Assembly: GCA_032252755.1 (NCBI GenBank) | Contig: JAVUPY010000017.1 | Coordinates: forward strand, 62,001 to 126,000 | Origin: Terriglobia bacterium | GTDB taxonomy: Bacteria > Acidobacteriota > Terriglobia > Terriglobales > Acidobacteriaceae | Direction: 5' to 3' | DNA length: 64,000 bases | Shown: positions 29,135-37,657 of the stretch, piece after piece | How positions within the stretch are numbered: the stretch's first letter is position 1 | How the letters are laid out: every line of letters begins with the position of its first letter | The notes under the pieces: generated by a model | What the model saw: only the letters and a program-made list of their open reading frames with translations | The model's database searches: none | Told to the model about the DNA's origin: nothing | Made by a program: the position numbers and the translations under genes

Positions 29135-31714
29135 CTACCTGTGATCCTCTGTTTTGCCGGCCGTTGTACTCTGGCTGGCATCTTGTTTCGTTGCGGCGAA
29201 GGTGTAATTGCCTTGCAGAAACTGCTCTACAAACCATCGCATAACGGCATCACTGGTCATATACATGTCAAGTTGACTGGCGGAAGCCATGAGGCGCCCG
29301 AGAATATCGAGGTTGGCCTCAGTTTCTTCCGCCGGCGCTTTCTTGAACCAGGCATTAACGAGATCGGCACGGCGATCGACGACGAAGCCATAGTGCGCGA
29401 GACAAGCCTCTATGAAACATGCGCGAAGATTGCGCCGATAGTGCACTGCGCCGCCCCCAGCGAAGCGGAATGAAATATAGTTATGACTCGGTACGTCGCT
29501 CAGGCAGGCATCGACCAGGCTGAAGTGATAGGCAAGCCGGGAGTTCAGGTTCATGTACTCGTCGGCCACGAGCAGATAGCTCATGTCTCCAAGCGCGCGG
29601 GTTGGACCGTGAACTGCCGTGAGGGCATTGGAAATCACAGACGCCAGATCACCAAAGCTAGCGGGTATCTCGCGTCTCCAACTGACGTCTGGCCGGCTCA
29701 TTCCTCGCCAAAGAGCCTGAAAAGGTCTGGAAACAATTTCTTCCGGCCTGACTTCCTCAGTTGAACCATTCGTACTGGCCAATCCCCCACCTAAATCGAG
29801 GACGTGGAGATTGACCGGCACTGGGGTGAGGAGCCTCCGGGAAGTGCGCCGGGATCCGCTTTCCAGTTCGATGTCACCTACCTCAAACATGATTCCGATG
29901 GCTTTCTCGTGGCAGAAGCGGAGCACATCGTGGGCCGACTTGCAGCCGGATGGTCGAAAATCGGCGGCTGCGGGATCAAGCAAATGAAGTGTAAGCAGGC
30001 GCTCGCTGATCGGATCTACTGGATTTTTCCACCGACGGTCACTGCCACTTACCTCGATCGTGCGGGACGGCCACAGGTTTCCGGCATAAACCCTCGGCTG
30101 AACAGCATCGAGGCTGACGGGATCGCCCGCATGTATTTTTTCGAAGACGCCGTTCAGTTGAAAAATGGCGGGAATCTTGGCTTCCCGTAATAAAGCGGCG
30201 GCGTGCCCTGTCACGTTTCCCGACTCTGCGACAAGGCCGGCAATACGGGGGAACACTTCCACGATTTCAGGCGAAGCTCTGCGTACAAAAAGTATTGCTC
30301 CCTCCGGGGTGGTTTGCAGAAGTCTGGGTTCAGAAACCAAATATGCTGTTCCCGACACTCTCCCGGGGTACACAGTACGGCCACCGGCCAGCAATGGTTC
30401 CTGTTTGATCCGCGATTTCGCCTTGATGGAAGCGGCTGTCGCAAGAGCTAACGTCCGTGACTGCACGATCCAGAGCTTGCCTGCGTCATCCAGAACCCAT
30501 TCCACATCCTGCGGCGTTTTGAAATGTTCCTCCAACTGCACGGCCCATGCAGCGAGAGTCTCAACTTCGGTGGGGGTCAGGCTTGGCGCAGTGACCTGCG
30601 TTGAGGGAAGTGGGCGACGAGCGTGCCCACCTGTTTCCAGAAGTACAATTTCCTCCTCCTTGGCGGCGACGCTCTGCTCGACAATGTGGTGCGGTCGCCG
30701 GCGAGTAACCACAAACAGGTCGGCCGGCACCCGGCCGCTGGCAATATCCAGTCCCAGTCCGTGAGTGGCCGTGATCCACAGAACGTTGCTCTTCGGGTCT
30801 GCCGGATCGCGACTATACAAGATGCCCGACGCGCGTGCGCGAAGAGTATTCAGAAAAAGGACAGGGAGCGCCGTCTCGATTTCCGACAGTCCGGCTGAGA
30901 GGCGATAGAACAGGGCGCGCTCGCTGAAGCGTCCGGCGACAACACGCTTGTAGGCATCGATCAACTGATGAGGTGGAACGTTGAGCAAGCTCACGAACTG
31001 GCCTGCAAAAGTGCGCTCTCCTCCTTCACCCACCGCACTGGAGCGGACCGCCAATCCAGCCGATCCCTGGAGTGCGCGAGCTCGCTCGATGATTGCTACC
31101 TCGATCGCCCGCGGAACGGGCAACTCCATCACCATCGCAGTGAGTTGAGCGGAGATTCTTTGCAAGGCGGCGAGATCGTTGAGATCCAGATTGTGAGTGG
31201 CGTCGCGAATCTTCTCCCACAGCGGCGTTCCGCAGAATTGCCGGTAAGCTTCGGCGGTAAGCACAAAGCCGTCGGGCACGGGCAGATGAAGCTTGTTACG
31301 AATTTCGCCCAGGGCTGCTGCCTTGCCGCCCGCTTCGGCGATGTCGGTTCCCTGGACCTCATCCATGCGGTGGGAAAAATCCGGGGGGATCAATTCCTCG
31401 CGCGCTGCCACATAGCGTTCCACTTCGTTTCGTTGGACCTGAAGAGACTGATGGAGTTGTGAAAACGACAGTCCGCTCAGGCATTCGAGCGCGGAGACCG
31501 TACCGTCCGCTTTCTGGAAGACCGCTGCGGTTTTTTGGCCCATTATCTCCCGACGCGGTGAGACAAAGCGGAGGTCTTCCTGTATCCCCGCCATCAGTTC
31601 CAGACATTCATTATTGAAAGAGAGTAGTTCACGGAAACACACATAACGGCGTCGGATCCGATCTTCAGTAGCGCCGGCAGGTTCAGCTGGCTTCTTTTTT
31701 GACCACCATGACAT
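29135..31714 (-). CDS. PEP synthase-like protein (PEP/pyruvate-binding plus phosphohistidine domains)
   Basis: The 859-residue protein has a family-specific N-terminal region (1-120) and a PEP/pyruvate-binding (ATP-grasp) domain from about 125 to 430 (GTDIAEAGGKAAALGEI, AVRSSAVGEGGERTFAGQF, VEWVLDDAGKLWIVQSRT). A swivelling phosphohistidine domain follows at about 450-550, with the histidine in AESGNVTGHAAALLRE. The C-terminal 300 residues do not show the TIM-barrel PEP-binding domain of true PEP synthase. The reaction is therefore uncertain; phosphoryl transfer from ATP to histidine is plausible. It lies between the lipoprotein gene and the CoADR-rhodanese gene in the sulfur arm. Confidence 0.8.
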   Translation of the reverse strand: MSWWSKKKPAEPAGATEDRIRRRYVCFRELLSFNNECLELMAGIQEDLRFVSPRREIMGQKTAAVFQKADGTVSALECLSGLSFSQLHQSLQVQRNEVERYVAAREELIPPDFSHRMDEVQGTDIAEAGGKAAALGEIRNKLHLPVPDGFVLTAEAYRQFCGTPLWEKIRDATHNLDLNDLAALQRISAQLTAMVMELPVPRAIEVAIIERARALQGSAGLAVRSSAVGEGGERTFAGQFVSLLNVPPHQLIDAYKRVVAGRFSERALFYRLSAGLSEIETALPVLFLNTLRARASGILYSRDPADPKSNVLWITATHGLGLDIASGRVPADLFVVTRRRPHHIVEQSVAAKEEEIVLLETGGHARRPLPSTQVTAPSLTPTEVETLAAWAVQLEEHFKTPQDVEWVLDDAGKLWIVQSRTLALATAASIKAKSRIKQEPLLAGGRTVYPGRVSGTAYLVSEPRLLQTTPEGAILFVRRASPEIVEVFPRIAGLVAESGNVTGHAAALLREAKIPAIFQLNGVFEKIHAGDPVSLDAVQPRVYAGNLWPSRTIEVSGSDRRWKNPVDPISERLLTLHLLDPAAADFRPSGCKSAHDVLRFCHEKAIGIMFEVGDIELESGSRRTSRRLLTPVPVNLHVLDLGGGLASTNGSTEEVRPEEIVSRPFQALWRGMSRPDVSWRREIPASFGDLASVISNALTAVHGPTRALGDMSYLLVADEYMNLNSRLAYHFSLVDACLSDVPSHNYISFRFAGGGAVHYRRNLRACFIEACLAHYGFVVDRRADLVNAWFKKAPAEETEANLDILGRLMASASQLDMYMTSDAVMRWFVEQFLQGNYTFAATKQDASQSTTAGKTEDHR

Positions 31715-31791
31715 CGGATTGACACCTCAGTACAAAACAACGGAACGACCGTTGCGTCATAAGTGGCGGCCGTAACTCCACCCGAACGGTT

Positions 31792-32391
31792 TCAATGTCC
31801 TCCGCCGCCGCTCTTAGCCAAGTCGGTCTTGGTCACATTCATGAGACGAATGGCCTGGCCGGGCTGCTTGTAGTAATAGCGCACCTCATCGCCAGCCTTC
31901 CAGGTTTCGTCAGGGAGCGCGACGTCCGCATCCGTCAATGCAAGCGTAACCAGCATCCGCTCCGACGGGGAGTATAGAGTCAGGGTCTTGTTTTGGCGAT
32001 CAATTGCGGGCAGTTGCCTCTTAGCAACGCGATCATCGTCGCTGGTAACTCCTTTGCTCTCGGCAATCGGCGAGTAGCGAAGACTCCTAAGGGTTTGCTC
32101 ATGATAAAAAACGATCTCCCGCTTTTTGGCATTGAGGAGGAGTAGTTTCCCGGGATCGGGAGCGGGCCCCATTTCGCTTGCTATACCTGGAATCCGTACT
32201 TCGCGCACGGGCAAAGCATACCTGGGTTCTCCGGGGCGAGGATTGTCGGCTTCGAGGACTATTGTCATGACGCCCCTGGACTTGTCGTACTCGACCACGC
32301 GGCCCTGGCTGACTCGTCCCAGTTTGCAGCCGGAAAGCAACACAAGGCCCAAGGTTGCGGCGAGAGTAACAGACCATGATTTGTTAAACAT
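31792..32391 (-). CDS. DUF4881-like lipoprotein
   Basis: The 199-residue product has a lipoprotein signal peptide with lipobox LLSGC. The mature part begins with GRVSQGRVVEYDKSRGVMT and ends with the conserved-looking WKAGDEVRYYYKQPGQAIRLMN. From memory this matches DUF4881 proteins of Desulfovibrio-type sulfate reducers; the function is unknown. The frame is open 30 bases further upstream, but ATG 32391 has AGGTG before it and yields a proper signal peptide. It follows the TauE gene by 16 bases, so it is probably co-transcribed. Confidence 0.75.
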   Translation of the reverse strand: MFNKSWSVTLAATLGLVLLSGCKLGRVSQGRVVEYDKSRGVMTIVLEADNPRPGEPRYALPVREVRIPGIASEMGPAPDPGKLLLLNAKKREIVFYHEQTLRSLRYSPIAESKGVTSDDDRVAKRQLPAIDRQNKTLTLYSPSERMLVTLALTDADVALPDETWKAGDEVRYYYKQPGQAIRLMNVTKTDLAKSGGGGH

Positions 32392-32407
32392 GTTCACCTC
32401 GTCAGAA

Positions 32408-33481
32408 TCAGGCGTGAACAAGGTCAGCCTTGCTCTCCTTGCGCAGAGCGCGTTCCTCGCGTACGCCGCGGATGAACTTCATAAGAATGAACAGCGACAA
32501 CGCAGAAACGAGTCCTATGATGAGAACGGTCGCGGAGATGTCCAGAATCCCTTTTAGGCTGGGCACTGCTGAGGCAAGGATCTTGAACAGGATCGACACG
32601 CCGCAGCCGATAACCGCGATCCCGAAAAATACGCGGATGCCATATCCCTTGACGTACTTGGTGGCTATCGAACCGATCTGCGCGCCGATAGATGAGCCCA
32701 CGAGCATGATGAGGGCTGCCAGAAGTTCAGTCCGACCCTTGTAGCTGTAGGACGCGGCACCATACAGGCCGGAGATAACAATCTCAAACAGGTCGGTTCC
32801 GACCGCGATATGTGTTGGACAGCCAATCAGGTAGATCAGCGCAGGCATGCGGATCAATCCGCCGCCTATGCCCAGTACTCCGGCGAGCCAACCCGTGAAA
32901 AAGCTTACAAGGATAGGCAGCCAGATGGAGCAGCGGATACCTGCCCGTTTGAAGTGCACTACGGGAGGAATTTTTATCTTGTGGAGCGTCTTGTGCCACT
33001 CTATGCCCGTGGCGAGCGCATCCAACTGCCGCCCGGAGGCCAGCGCTTCGCGTTCCTTCTTTCGACGCTTGGAAACATCCGTGAACACCAGCCAGGCGAT
33101 CAGGGTAAGTAACACAAGGTAGCCAACGCGAACATAAAGATCAATTTTGCCGATCCTCTCCAGCCACATGATCATCTGGGCGCCAGTCTCAAAACCGCCG
33201 ACGGTGCCAATCACCATGATCAGACCGAGACGATAATCCACGTTGCCGAACTTACCGTGACGCAATGTGGAAACGAGTGATGGACCGGACATCTGGGCAA
33301 CATCCGTGCCAATAGCGAAGGCCATGGGGAATCCGAGGATATTCAGGCCCGGTGTGACCATCCACCCGCCGCCCATGCCAAAGAACCCACCGATCATCCC
33401 GACGCCGAAACCGAGGACTACAAGACCCGGCCAAAATATCTCCGTTCCCGAAATTGGCATGAATATGTGGAGCCAATCCAT
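32408..33481 (-). CDS. TauE/SafE-family permease (fourth, divergent copy)
   Basis: The 357-residue membrane protein has about eight to nine hydrophobic segments and the two TauE/SafE repeats, GFFGMGGGWMVTPGLNILG and LGIGGGLIRMPALIYLIG. The central cytoplasmic loop is longer than in the three tandem copies upstream and holds KRRKKEREALASG. Family members export or import sulfite, sulfoacetate or other organosulfur anions; sulfate or sulfite uptake is the natural inference here. The start is ATG 33481, with GGAGG nine bases upstream. It is preceded by the small membrane-protein gene. Confidence 0.85.
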   Translation of the reverse strand: MDWLHIFMPISGTEIFWPGLVVLGFGVGMIGGFFGMGGGWMVTPGLNILGFPMAFAIGTDVAQMSGPSLVSTLRHGKFGNVDYRLGLIMVIGTVGGFETGAQMIMWLERIGKIDLYVRVGYLVLLTLIAWLVFTDVSKRRKKEREALASGRQLDALATGIEWHKTLHKIKIPPVVHFKRAGIRCSIWLPILVSFFTGWLAGVLGIGGGLIRMPALIYLIGCPTHIAVGTDLFEIVISGLYGAASYSYKGRTELLAALIMLVGSSIGAQIGSIATKYVKGYGIRVFFGIAVIGCGVSILFKILASAVPSLKGILDISATVLIIGLVSALSLFILMKFIRGVREERALRKESKADLVHA

Positions 33482-33509
33482 TTGTTTAGACCTCCGTTCC
33501 ACGCACCGC

Positions 33510-33800
33510 TCAGTGTTCCGACAGTTCTCGAGACTTCAGGTTGATGCCGAGGCGTACCATTACAATGCTGGTCAATCTGCCGAATATCAGAGCGGTCACG
33601 GGGATAACAACGATCGTGATCGCGGCAAACCAGAAATGGCTATCGTTGTAGAGATTGGCCCACCAAGCCTGCCAGCCGGTGAACTTACGGCTGTCGGCTA
33701 CGATCACCGGGGAGTCGCCGGGACGTGGCGCGGCAAACAGCCACAAAGGCAGGAGCACCAAACTGAGTGTGGTCATTACTCGAGCGAATTGTCTGGCCAT
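33510..33800 (-). CDS. Small two-helix membrane protein
   Basis: The 96-residue product has an N-terminal hydrophobic segment (about 10-27, possibly a signal anchor), a short periplasmic-type stretch rich in tryptophan (GWQAWWANLYNDSHFWF) and a second membrane helix (about 54-76), then a basic tail. I do not recognise a family. Its place directly before the fourth TauE/SafE gene, 28 bases apart, suggests an accessory subunit of that transporter. A longer open frame exists upstream (to 33965), but ATG 33800 with GAGG in front gives a sensible protein. Confidence 0.65.
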   Translation of the reverse strand: MARQFARVMTTLSLVLLPLWLFAAPRPGDSPVIVADSRKFTGWQAWWANLYNDSHFWFAAITIVVIPVTALIFGRLTSIVMVRLGINLKSRELSEH

Positions 33801-33837
33801 ACACAACCTCTCTTTCCAGCCTTCAGGCGCACGGAGG

Positions 33838-34653
33838 TCAGGAGCGCATCGGCACCATGAGTTCATGAGTATCGAGACCGCTGACTCCCGGCACTGCGCT
33901 TGCGACGCGGCGCACCGCATCAAGTTGTTCGATCGTGTTGAGTTTGCCGCGGATCGATACGACACCCAACTCGCTTGAGGTCTCGACCTCCACGTCCCCG
34001 GTCGCCCGGTCGAGCGCGAGTTCGGCGCGCACGCGGCTCGCCAAGGCGAAATCGTCCATACACTGCTTGCACCGGGAGGTGAACTCGAAACAGCGCTCCA
34101 ACATTACAGTGCTGATCAAATTGCAGGCATTTTCGATCGTCAGGTGTTCGAGATTGATCACCACGTCGTAAAGAGATGAATCTTCCCAGTTGACTCCATA
34201 GAGAAGCTGAGTCCACTTGCGGCGGTCTTCATCCATCCGGTGGATGTAGGCGATAGCCTCGTCGCGCCCGTATTTCAGGCGATCGCGAACCATTTCAATT
34301 CTCTGTTCGATGGGTGCGATGACACGTGTGCGAAGGATATGTGGTCCGCCTTGCAGGAGAAGGTGTCCGGCCAATCCGTGATAGATCGCCTTGCCGTCCT
34401 TGACCTCCTCCGTCAGCGCTGCCTGGATCAGTGCCAGGTAGACATAGCGGCGATGACTGAAGCGCTCGAAGAATCCCGGAGGCCGTTCCAGCGCTTCCCG
34501 GATCTCTTGTTGAGTCACGCCTCTTCCGGACGCGGCCGCACGCTCCACGATGACGTCACGGTCGATGCAGCGATAGCCGAGTTTCTTGGAGAGGCACTCG
34601 GCGAGCGTCTTGCCGCCGCTGAAGGAACCCCGGGATATCGTGATGATCGCCAT
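33838..34653 (-). CDS. Cytidylate kinase-like protein with C-terminal BON domain
   Basis: The 271-residue protein begins with a nucleotide-kinase-like P-loop (ITISRGSFSGGKTLAECL), followed by GYRCIDRDVIVE, as in cytidylate kinase-like proteins. Arginine-rich lid elements follow (RTRVIAPIEQRIEMVRDR). Residues about 205-270 form a BON domain (VRAELALDRATGDVEVETSS and GVVSIRGKLNTIEQLDAV). The substrate is unknown; similar fusions occur in sulfate reducers, from memory. AAGGAG precedes ATG 34653. It sits between the TIGR02186-type gene and the small membrane protein gene in the sulfur arm. Confidence 0.82.
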   Translation of the reverse strand: MAIITISRGSFSGGKTLAECLSKKLGYRCIDRDVIVERAAASGRGVTQQEIREALERPPGFFERFSHRRYVYLALIQAALTEEVKDGKAIYHGLAGHLLLQGGPHILRTRVIAPIEQRIEMVRDRLKYGRDEAIAYIHRMDEDRRKWTQLLYGVNWEDSSLYDVVINLEHLTIENACNLISTVMLERCFEFTSRCKQCMDDFALASRVRAELALDRATGDVEVETSSELGVVSIRGKLNTIEQLDAVRRVASAVPGVSGLDTHELMVPMRS

Positions 34654-34720
34654 TGCATACTCCTTTATCTGAGATTCTGGAAATCCTCCACACACTCACC
34701 TGCACGACTGCAGTTGCGCT

Positions 34721-35623
34721 TCAATGGTGCACGACCCGTTCGCCCGGGGCCTCGACTTCTTTCTCCGCAGGAACGCCCACTGGCGGTGGAAGTTCCGGCG
34801 GACGGGGCCTTGTCGGTCGCCGCAATCTTGAAACAACCGCATCGATTCCGAACCCCGCGCACATTGCAGACAATACAGCGAGCAAGCCATACCACCACGG
34901 ATGCTTGTGGGCAAGCGTTACCATGAACTCTGGAAAGCCAACCTCCACCAGGTTCAGCGTCGTGGCGGCGCGACCCACAACGGCGCGGTCCCGGCATGCG
35001 TACACCTCGACCTCATAAGCACCGGGCGAAGCCGTCCTCGGCCAGTGAAACGACAACGTGTAGTGCCCCGCAGGACCTTCGTTTGCGATATCTACCCGGT
35101 TTGCGACGCGACGGTAGGTTCCGTCACTTTTCTTCAGGTCGAGATAACTCTTTTCGATCAAATCCCGGTATAGCGGGTCCGGATCGCCCTTTCCTGTCCG
35201 GATATGCATCCTCTTCTTGACCGACAATTCGTCTAGTTCGTAGTCATCAATGGTCGCGCGGTCGAGAAAGGTATGCATGTCCGCGCTGCTGAACCTTAGG
35301 AACAGTGACGGAGTTCCGGTCACGTGGACCTTATCCACCGTCACCCAGATCGGACCTACGCGGCCTTTCTTGTTGAACAGTTCGTCCTTCGCGGGACCTC
35401 GAACGATGACGATGATCTGCGACCCCCTCGGCACCGTTCCCTCGATGCGCACCGGCGCGCCATTGTAGAACGTCCCCATCTCGATCTTTTCGGGGGAAAG
35501 CCGCAAGGTGGTCGCCGGCATCGCCATGGCCGCGTCAGCCGGTGCCGGGACCTTCTCGGTCTGAGAGAAAGCTTGTCCCCCGAAGCAAAGGGCAGCGAAT
35601 AACAATACGATTACCGGTACCAT
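34721..35623 (-). CDS. TIGR02186-type (Alph_Pro_TM) membrane protein
   Basis: The 300-residue product has a signal peptide (about 1-20) and a large periplasmic region containing IEMGTFYNGAPVRIEGTVPR and QIIVIVRGP. One membrane helix lies near residues 232-255, followed by a proline-rich cytoplasmic tail. It matches the TIGR02186/PF09608 family first noted in Alphaproteobacteria, where it adjoins TauE/SafE permeases, as here. An accessory role in sulfur oxyanion transport is inferred. It starts one base after the stop of the upstream TauE gene, with GAGG eight bases before the ATG. Confidence 0.8.
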   Translation of the reverse strand: MVPVIVLLFAALCFGGQAFSQTEKVPAPADAAMAMPATTLRLSPEKIEMGTFYNGAPVRIEGTVPRGSQIIVIVRGPAKDELFNKKGRVGPIWVTVDKVHVTGTPSLFLRFSSADMHTFLDRATIDDYELDELSVKKRMHIRTGKGDPDPLYRDLIEKSYLDLKKSDGTYRRVANRVDIANEGPAGHYTLSFHWPRTASPGAYEVEVYACRDRAVVGRAATTLNLVEVGFPEFMVTLAHKHPWWYGLLAVLSAMCAGFGIDAVVSRLRRPTRPRPPELPPPVGVPAEKEVEAPGERVVHH

Positions 35624-35624
35624 G

Positions 35625-36641
35625 CTAATGACCTCGTGATGCCCATACCTGGGCTACCGCAGTGCGATGGTCACGCTGGACTTCGGCGTGCCCGCCTGAA
35701 GGCGAAAGCGGGTTGGCAGGCGGCAGCACGATGCCCACTGCCATTCGTATTCCGACCGCAAGCGCCAAAACTCCGAGCACAATGAGCAGTTGCTCGCCCC
35801 TCAGCCGCTTGCTCACTCGTGCACCGATCTGCGCCCCGATTGTCGATCCGGCGGCGATCAGGATCGCCAAAACGACATCGACCGTGTGATTGGTGGCCGC
35901 CTGCATGAGAGTCACTCCGATACACGTGAACATGATCTGGAACAGATCGGTACCAACCGCCACGTGAGCCGGCATGCGAAGGATGTACACCATCATCGGC
36001 ACCATGATGAAACCGCCACCGACGCCCATTACGGCGGTCATGATGCCGACAAGACCACAGAGACAAAAAGGCACCAGGAGCGAATGCCTGACGCCCGAAC
36101 GTTCAAAGCTGATTTGGAATGGAAGTCGCTCCAGCATAGAGACCCTGTGGGTTGGCCTGCTGCTGTGCTTTGGCTCCATTACGCCGCGCCGTAGCTTCTT
36201 GATACTGTCGCGCAAGGTGAAGCTTCCAACCCCACCCAGCACGACGATATACATGATGGTGATCAGAAAATCGGCGCCACCCGATGCTCGCAGGATCTTA
36301 ATCACTTGCACGCCCAGCGCCGATCCAAATACCCCCCCGACAAGGCATACAGTTCCCATCCGCAGGTCTACATTCTTCAGGCGAAAATGGGCCGCGACAC
36401 CGGAGGCCGAGGTCGCGACGATAGCATTCGTATCGGAAGCCGCAGCCACCGTGAGCGGAACCCCGATCATCGCCAGGATCGGGGTCATGAGAAAGCCGCC
36501 TCCGACTCCGAGTAAGCCCGACAAGAAACCGATCACGGCCCCAGCCGTTATCAATAACGCGAAATTGATGGATAACCCCGCAATTGGAAGGAGGATCGGA
36601 ACTGCCGCAACTGCCACCACGGCCACCAACAGGAATTTCAC
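35625..36641 (-). CDS. TauE/SafE-family permease, tandem copy 3
   Basis: The 338-residue polytopic membrane protein carries the repeats GLLGVGGGFLMTPILAMIG and VMGVGGGFIMVPMMVYILR. It shares the strings LPIAGLSIN and ASDTNAIVATSASGVAAHF with copies 1 and 2, so these arose by tandem duplication. The start is placed at GTG 36641 because it lines up with the ATG of copy 2 and overlaps that gene's stop codon by four bases (GTGA); a GTG at 36647, closer to GGGGAGG, is the alternative. The open frame extending to 37211 overlaps copy 2 and is spurious. Confidence 0.87.
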   Translation of the reverse strand: MKFLLVAVVAVAAVPILLPIAGLSINFALLITAGAVIGFLSGLLGVGGGFLMTPILAMIGVPLTVAAASDTNAIVATSASGVAAHFRLKNVDLRMGTVCLVGGVFGSALGVQVIKILRASGGADFLITIMYIVVLGGVGSFTLRDSIKKLRRGVMEPKHSSRPTHRVSMLERLPFQISFERSGVRHSLLVPFCLCGLVGIMTAVMGVGGGFIMVPMMVYILRMPAHVAVGTDLFQIMFTCIGVTLMQAATNHTVDVVLAILIAAGSTIGAQIGARVSKRLRGEQLLIVLGVLALAVGIRMAVGIVLPPANPLSPSGGHAEVQRDHRTAVAQVWASRGH

Positions 36642-37657
36642 CGGCACAGACACCTCCCCACTGGACATGCGCTGGCAACGATCACATGTGGCCGCTGCAG
36701 GGATGCAGCTGGTCCCGCAGGACGCTTCAAAACGTTGGGCGGCGCCAGCACAAGGGCCAGCAACATCTTCATCATCATCGCAAGCGCCAGGACTGCCATG
36801 AGTCCCATCAGTTGATCGCCGCGGAGGAAACGGCTCAGGCGTGCTCCGGCCTGCGCACCCAGCGTCGAACCCAGGGCCACGATCAACGCCAGTACAATAT
36901 CGACCGTATGGTTCGCCCCCGCCTGCATCACTGTCGTGCCCGCACATGTGAACAGGATCTGAAACAGGCTCGTACCCACGGCAACGTGCGCTGGCATGCC
37001 CAGCAGGTACACCATCGCAGGCACCAGGATGAATCCACCACCGACGCCCATGATGGCGGTCATCAGGCCGACGATAACTGCCAGCGCAAGAGGCACCAGC
37101 ACGGAATGGCGAACTCCAGAGCGTGGAAAATCCAACTGCCATGGCAGCTTCGAGAGAATCGGCGAAGTAGCTCGTCGTTCGTCTTTTGCCTGCATGGCTC
37201 CTCGGCGCCACTTACGTATGCTGTCGTGCAGAATCAGGCCGCCAACGATTCCGAGCATGGCGACATAGGCCAGATTGATGACGAGATTGGCGTTTCCCAC
37301 TCTTTCAAGCGATTCCAGGATGCGCACACCGAACGCGGACCCGAGCAGACCGCCGATAAGAGCGACGACTCCGATGCGCAAATCGACATTCTTCAACCGG
37401 AAATGCGCGGCCACTCCGGACGAAGATGTCGCCACGATAGCATTCGTGTCGGAAGCCGCGGCCACTATCGGCGGAACACCGATCGTGATGAGAATTGGCG
37501 TCAGCAGAAAACCTCCACCCACGCCGAGCAGTCCAGAAAGGAGACCGATCAAAATCCCCGATCCGATCAGGAAACTGGAATTGATCGACAGGCCAGCGAT
37601 GGGCAACAGGACTGCAGCGGAGAAAACGAGCATAGCCGCGACCACTACGGTCTTCAT
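36638..37657 (-). CDS. TauE/SafE-family permease, tandem copy 2
   Basis: The 339-residue membrane protein has about eight helices and the two glycine motifs GLLSGLLGVGGGFLLTPILI and AIMGVGGGFILVPAMVYLLG. Most of its length aligns by eye with the copies on either side; NTVDIVLALIV-type and GSTLGAQAGARLSRFLRGDQ segments are shared. The start ATG 37657 overlaps the stop of copy 1 by four bases (ATGA), and its own stop overlaps the GTG of copy 3 in the same way. The three products are therefore likely made in coupled amounts and may act together. Confidence 0.9.
   Translation of the reverse strand: MKTVVVAAMLVFSAAVLLPIAGLSINSSFLIGSGILIGLLSGLLGVGGGFLLTPILITIGVPPIVAAASDTNAIVATSSSGVAAHFRLKNVDLRIGVVALIGGLLGSAFGVRILESLERVGNANLVINLAYVAMLGIVGGLILHDSIRKWRRGAMQAKDERRATSPILSKLPWQLDFPRSGVRHSVLVPLALAVIVGLMTAIMGVGGGFILVPAMVYLLGMPAHVAVGTSLFQILFTCAGTTVMQAGANHTVDIVLALIVALGSTLGAQAGARLSRFLRGDQLMGLMAVLALAMMMKMLLALVLAPPNVLKRPAGPAASLQRPHVIVASACPVGRCLCR

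Noticed and set aside
35625-37211. 528-codon frame suggesting a fused TauE protein with a long N-terminal extension
   Set aside because: The first 190 codons run through the neighbouring tauE gene out of frame; the true start is near 36641.
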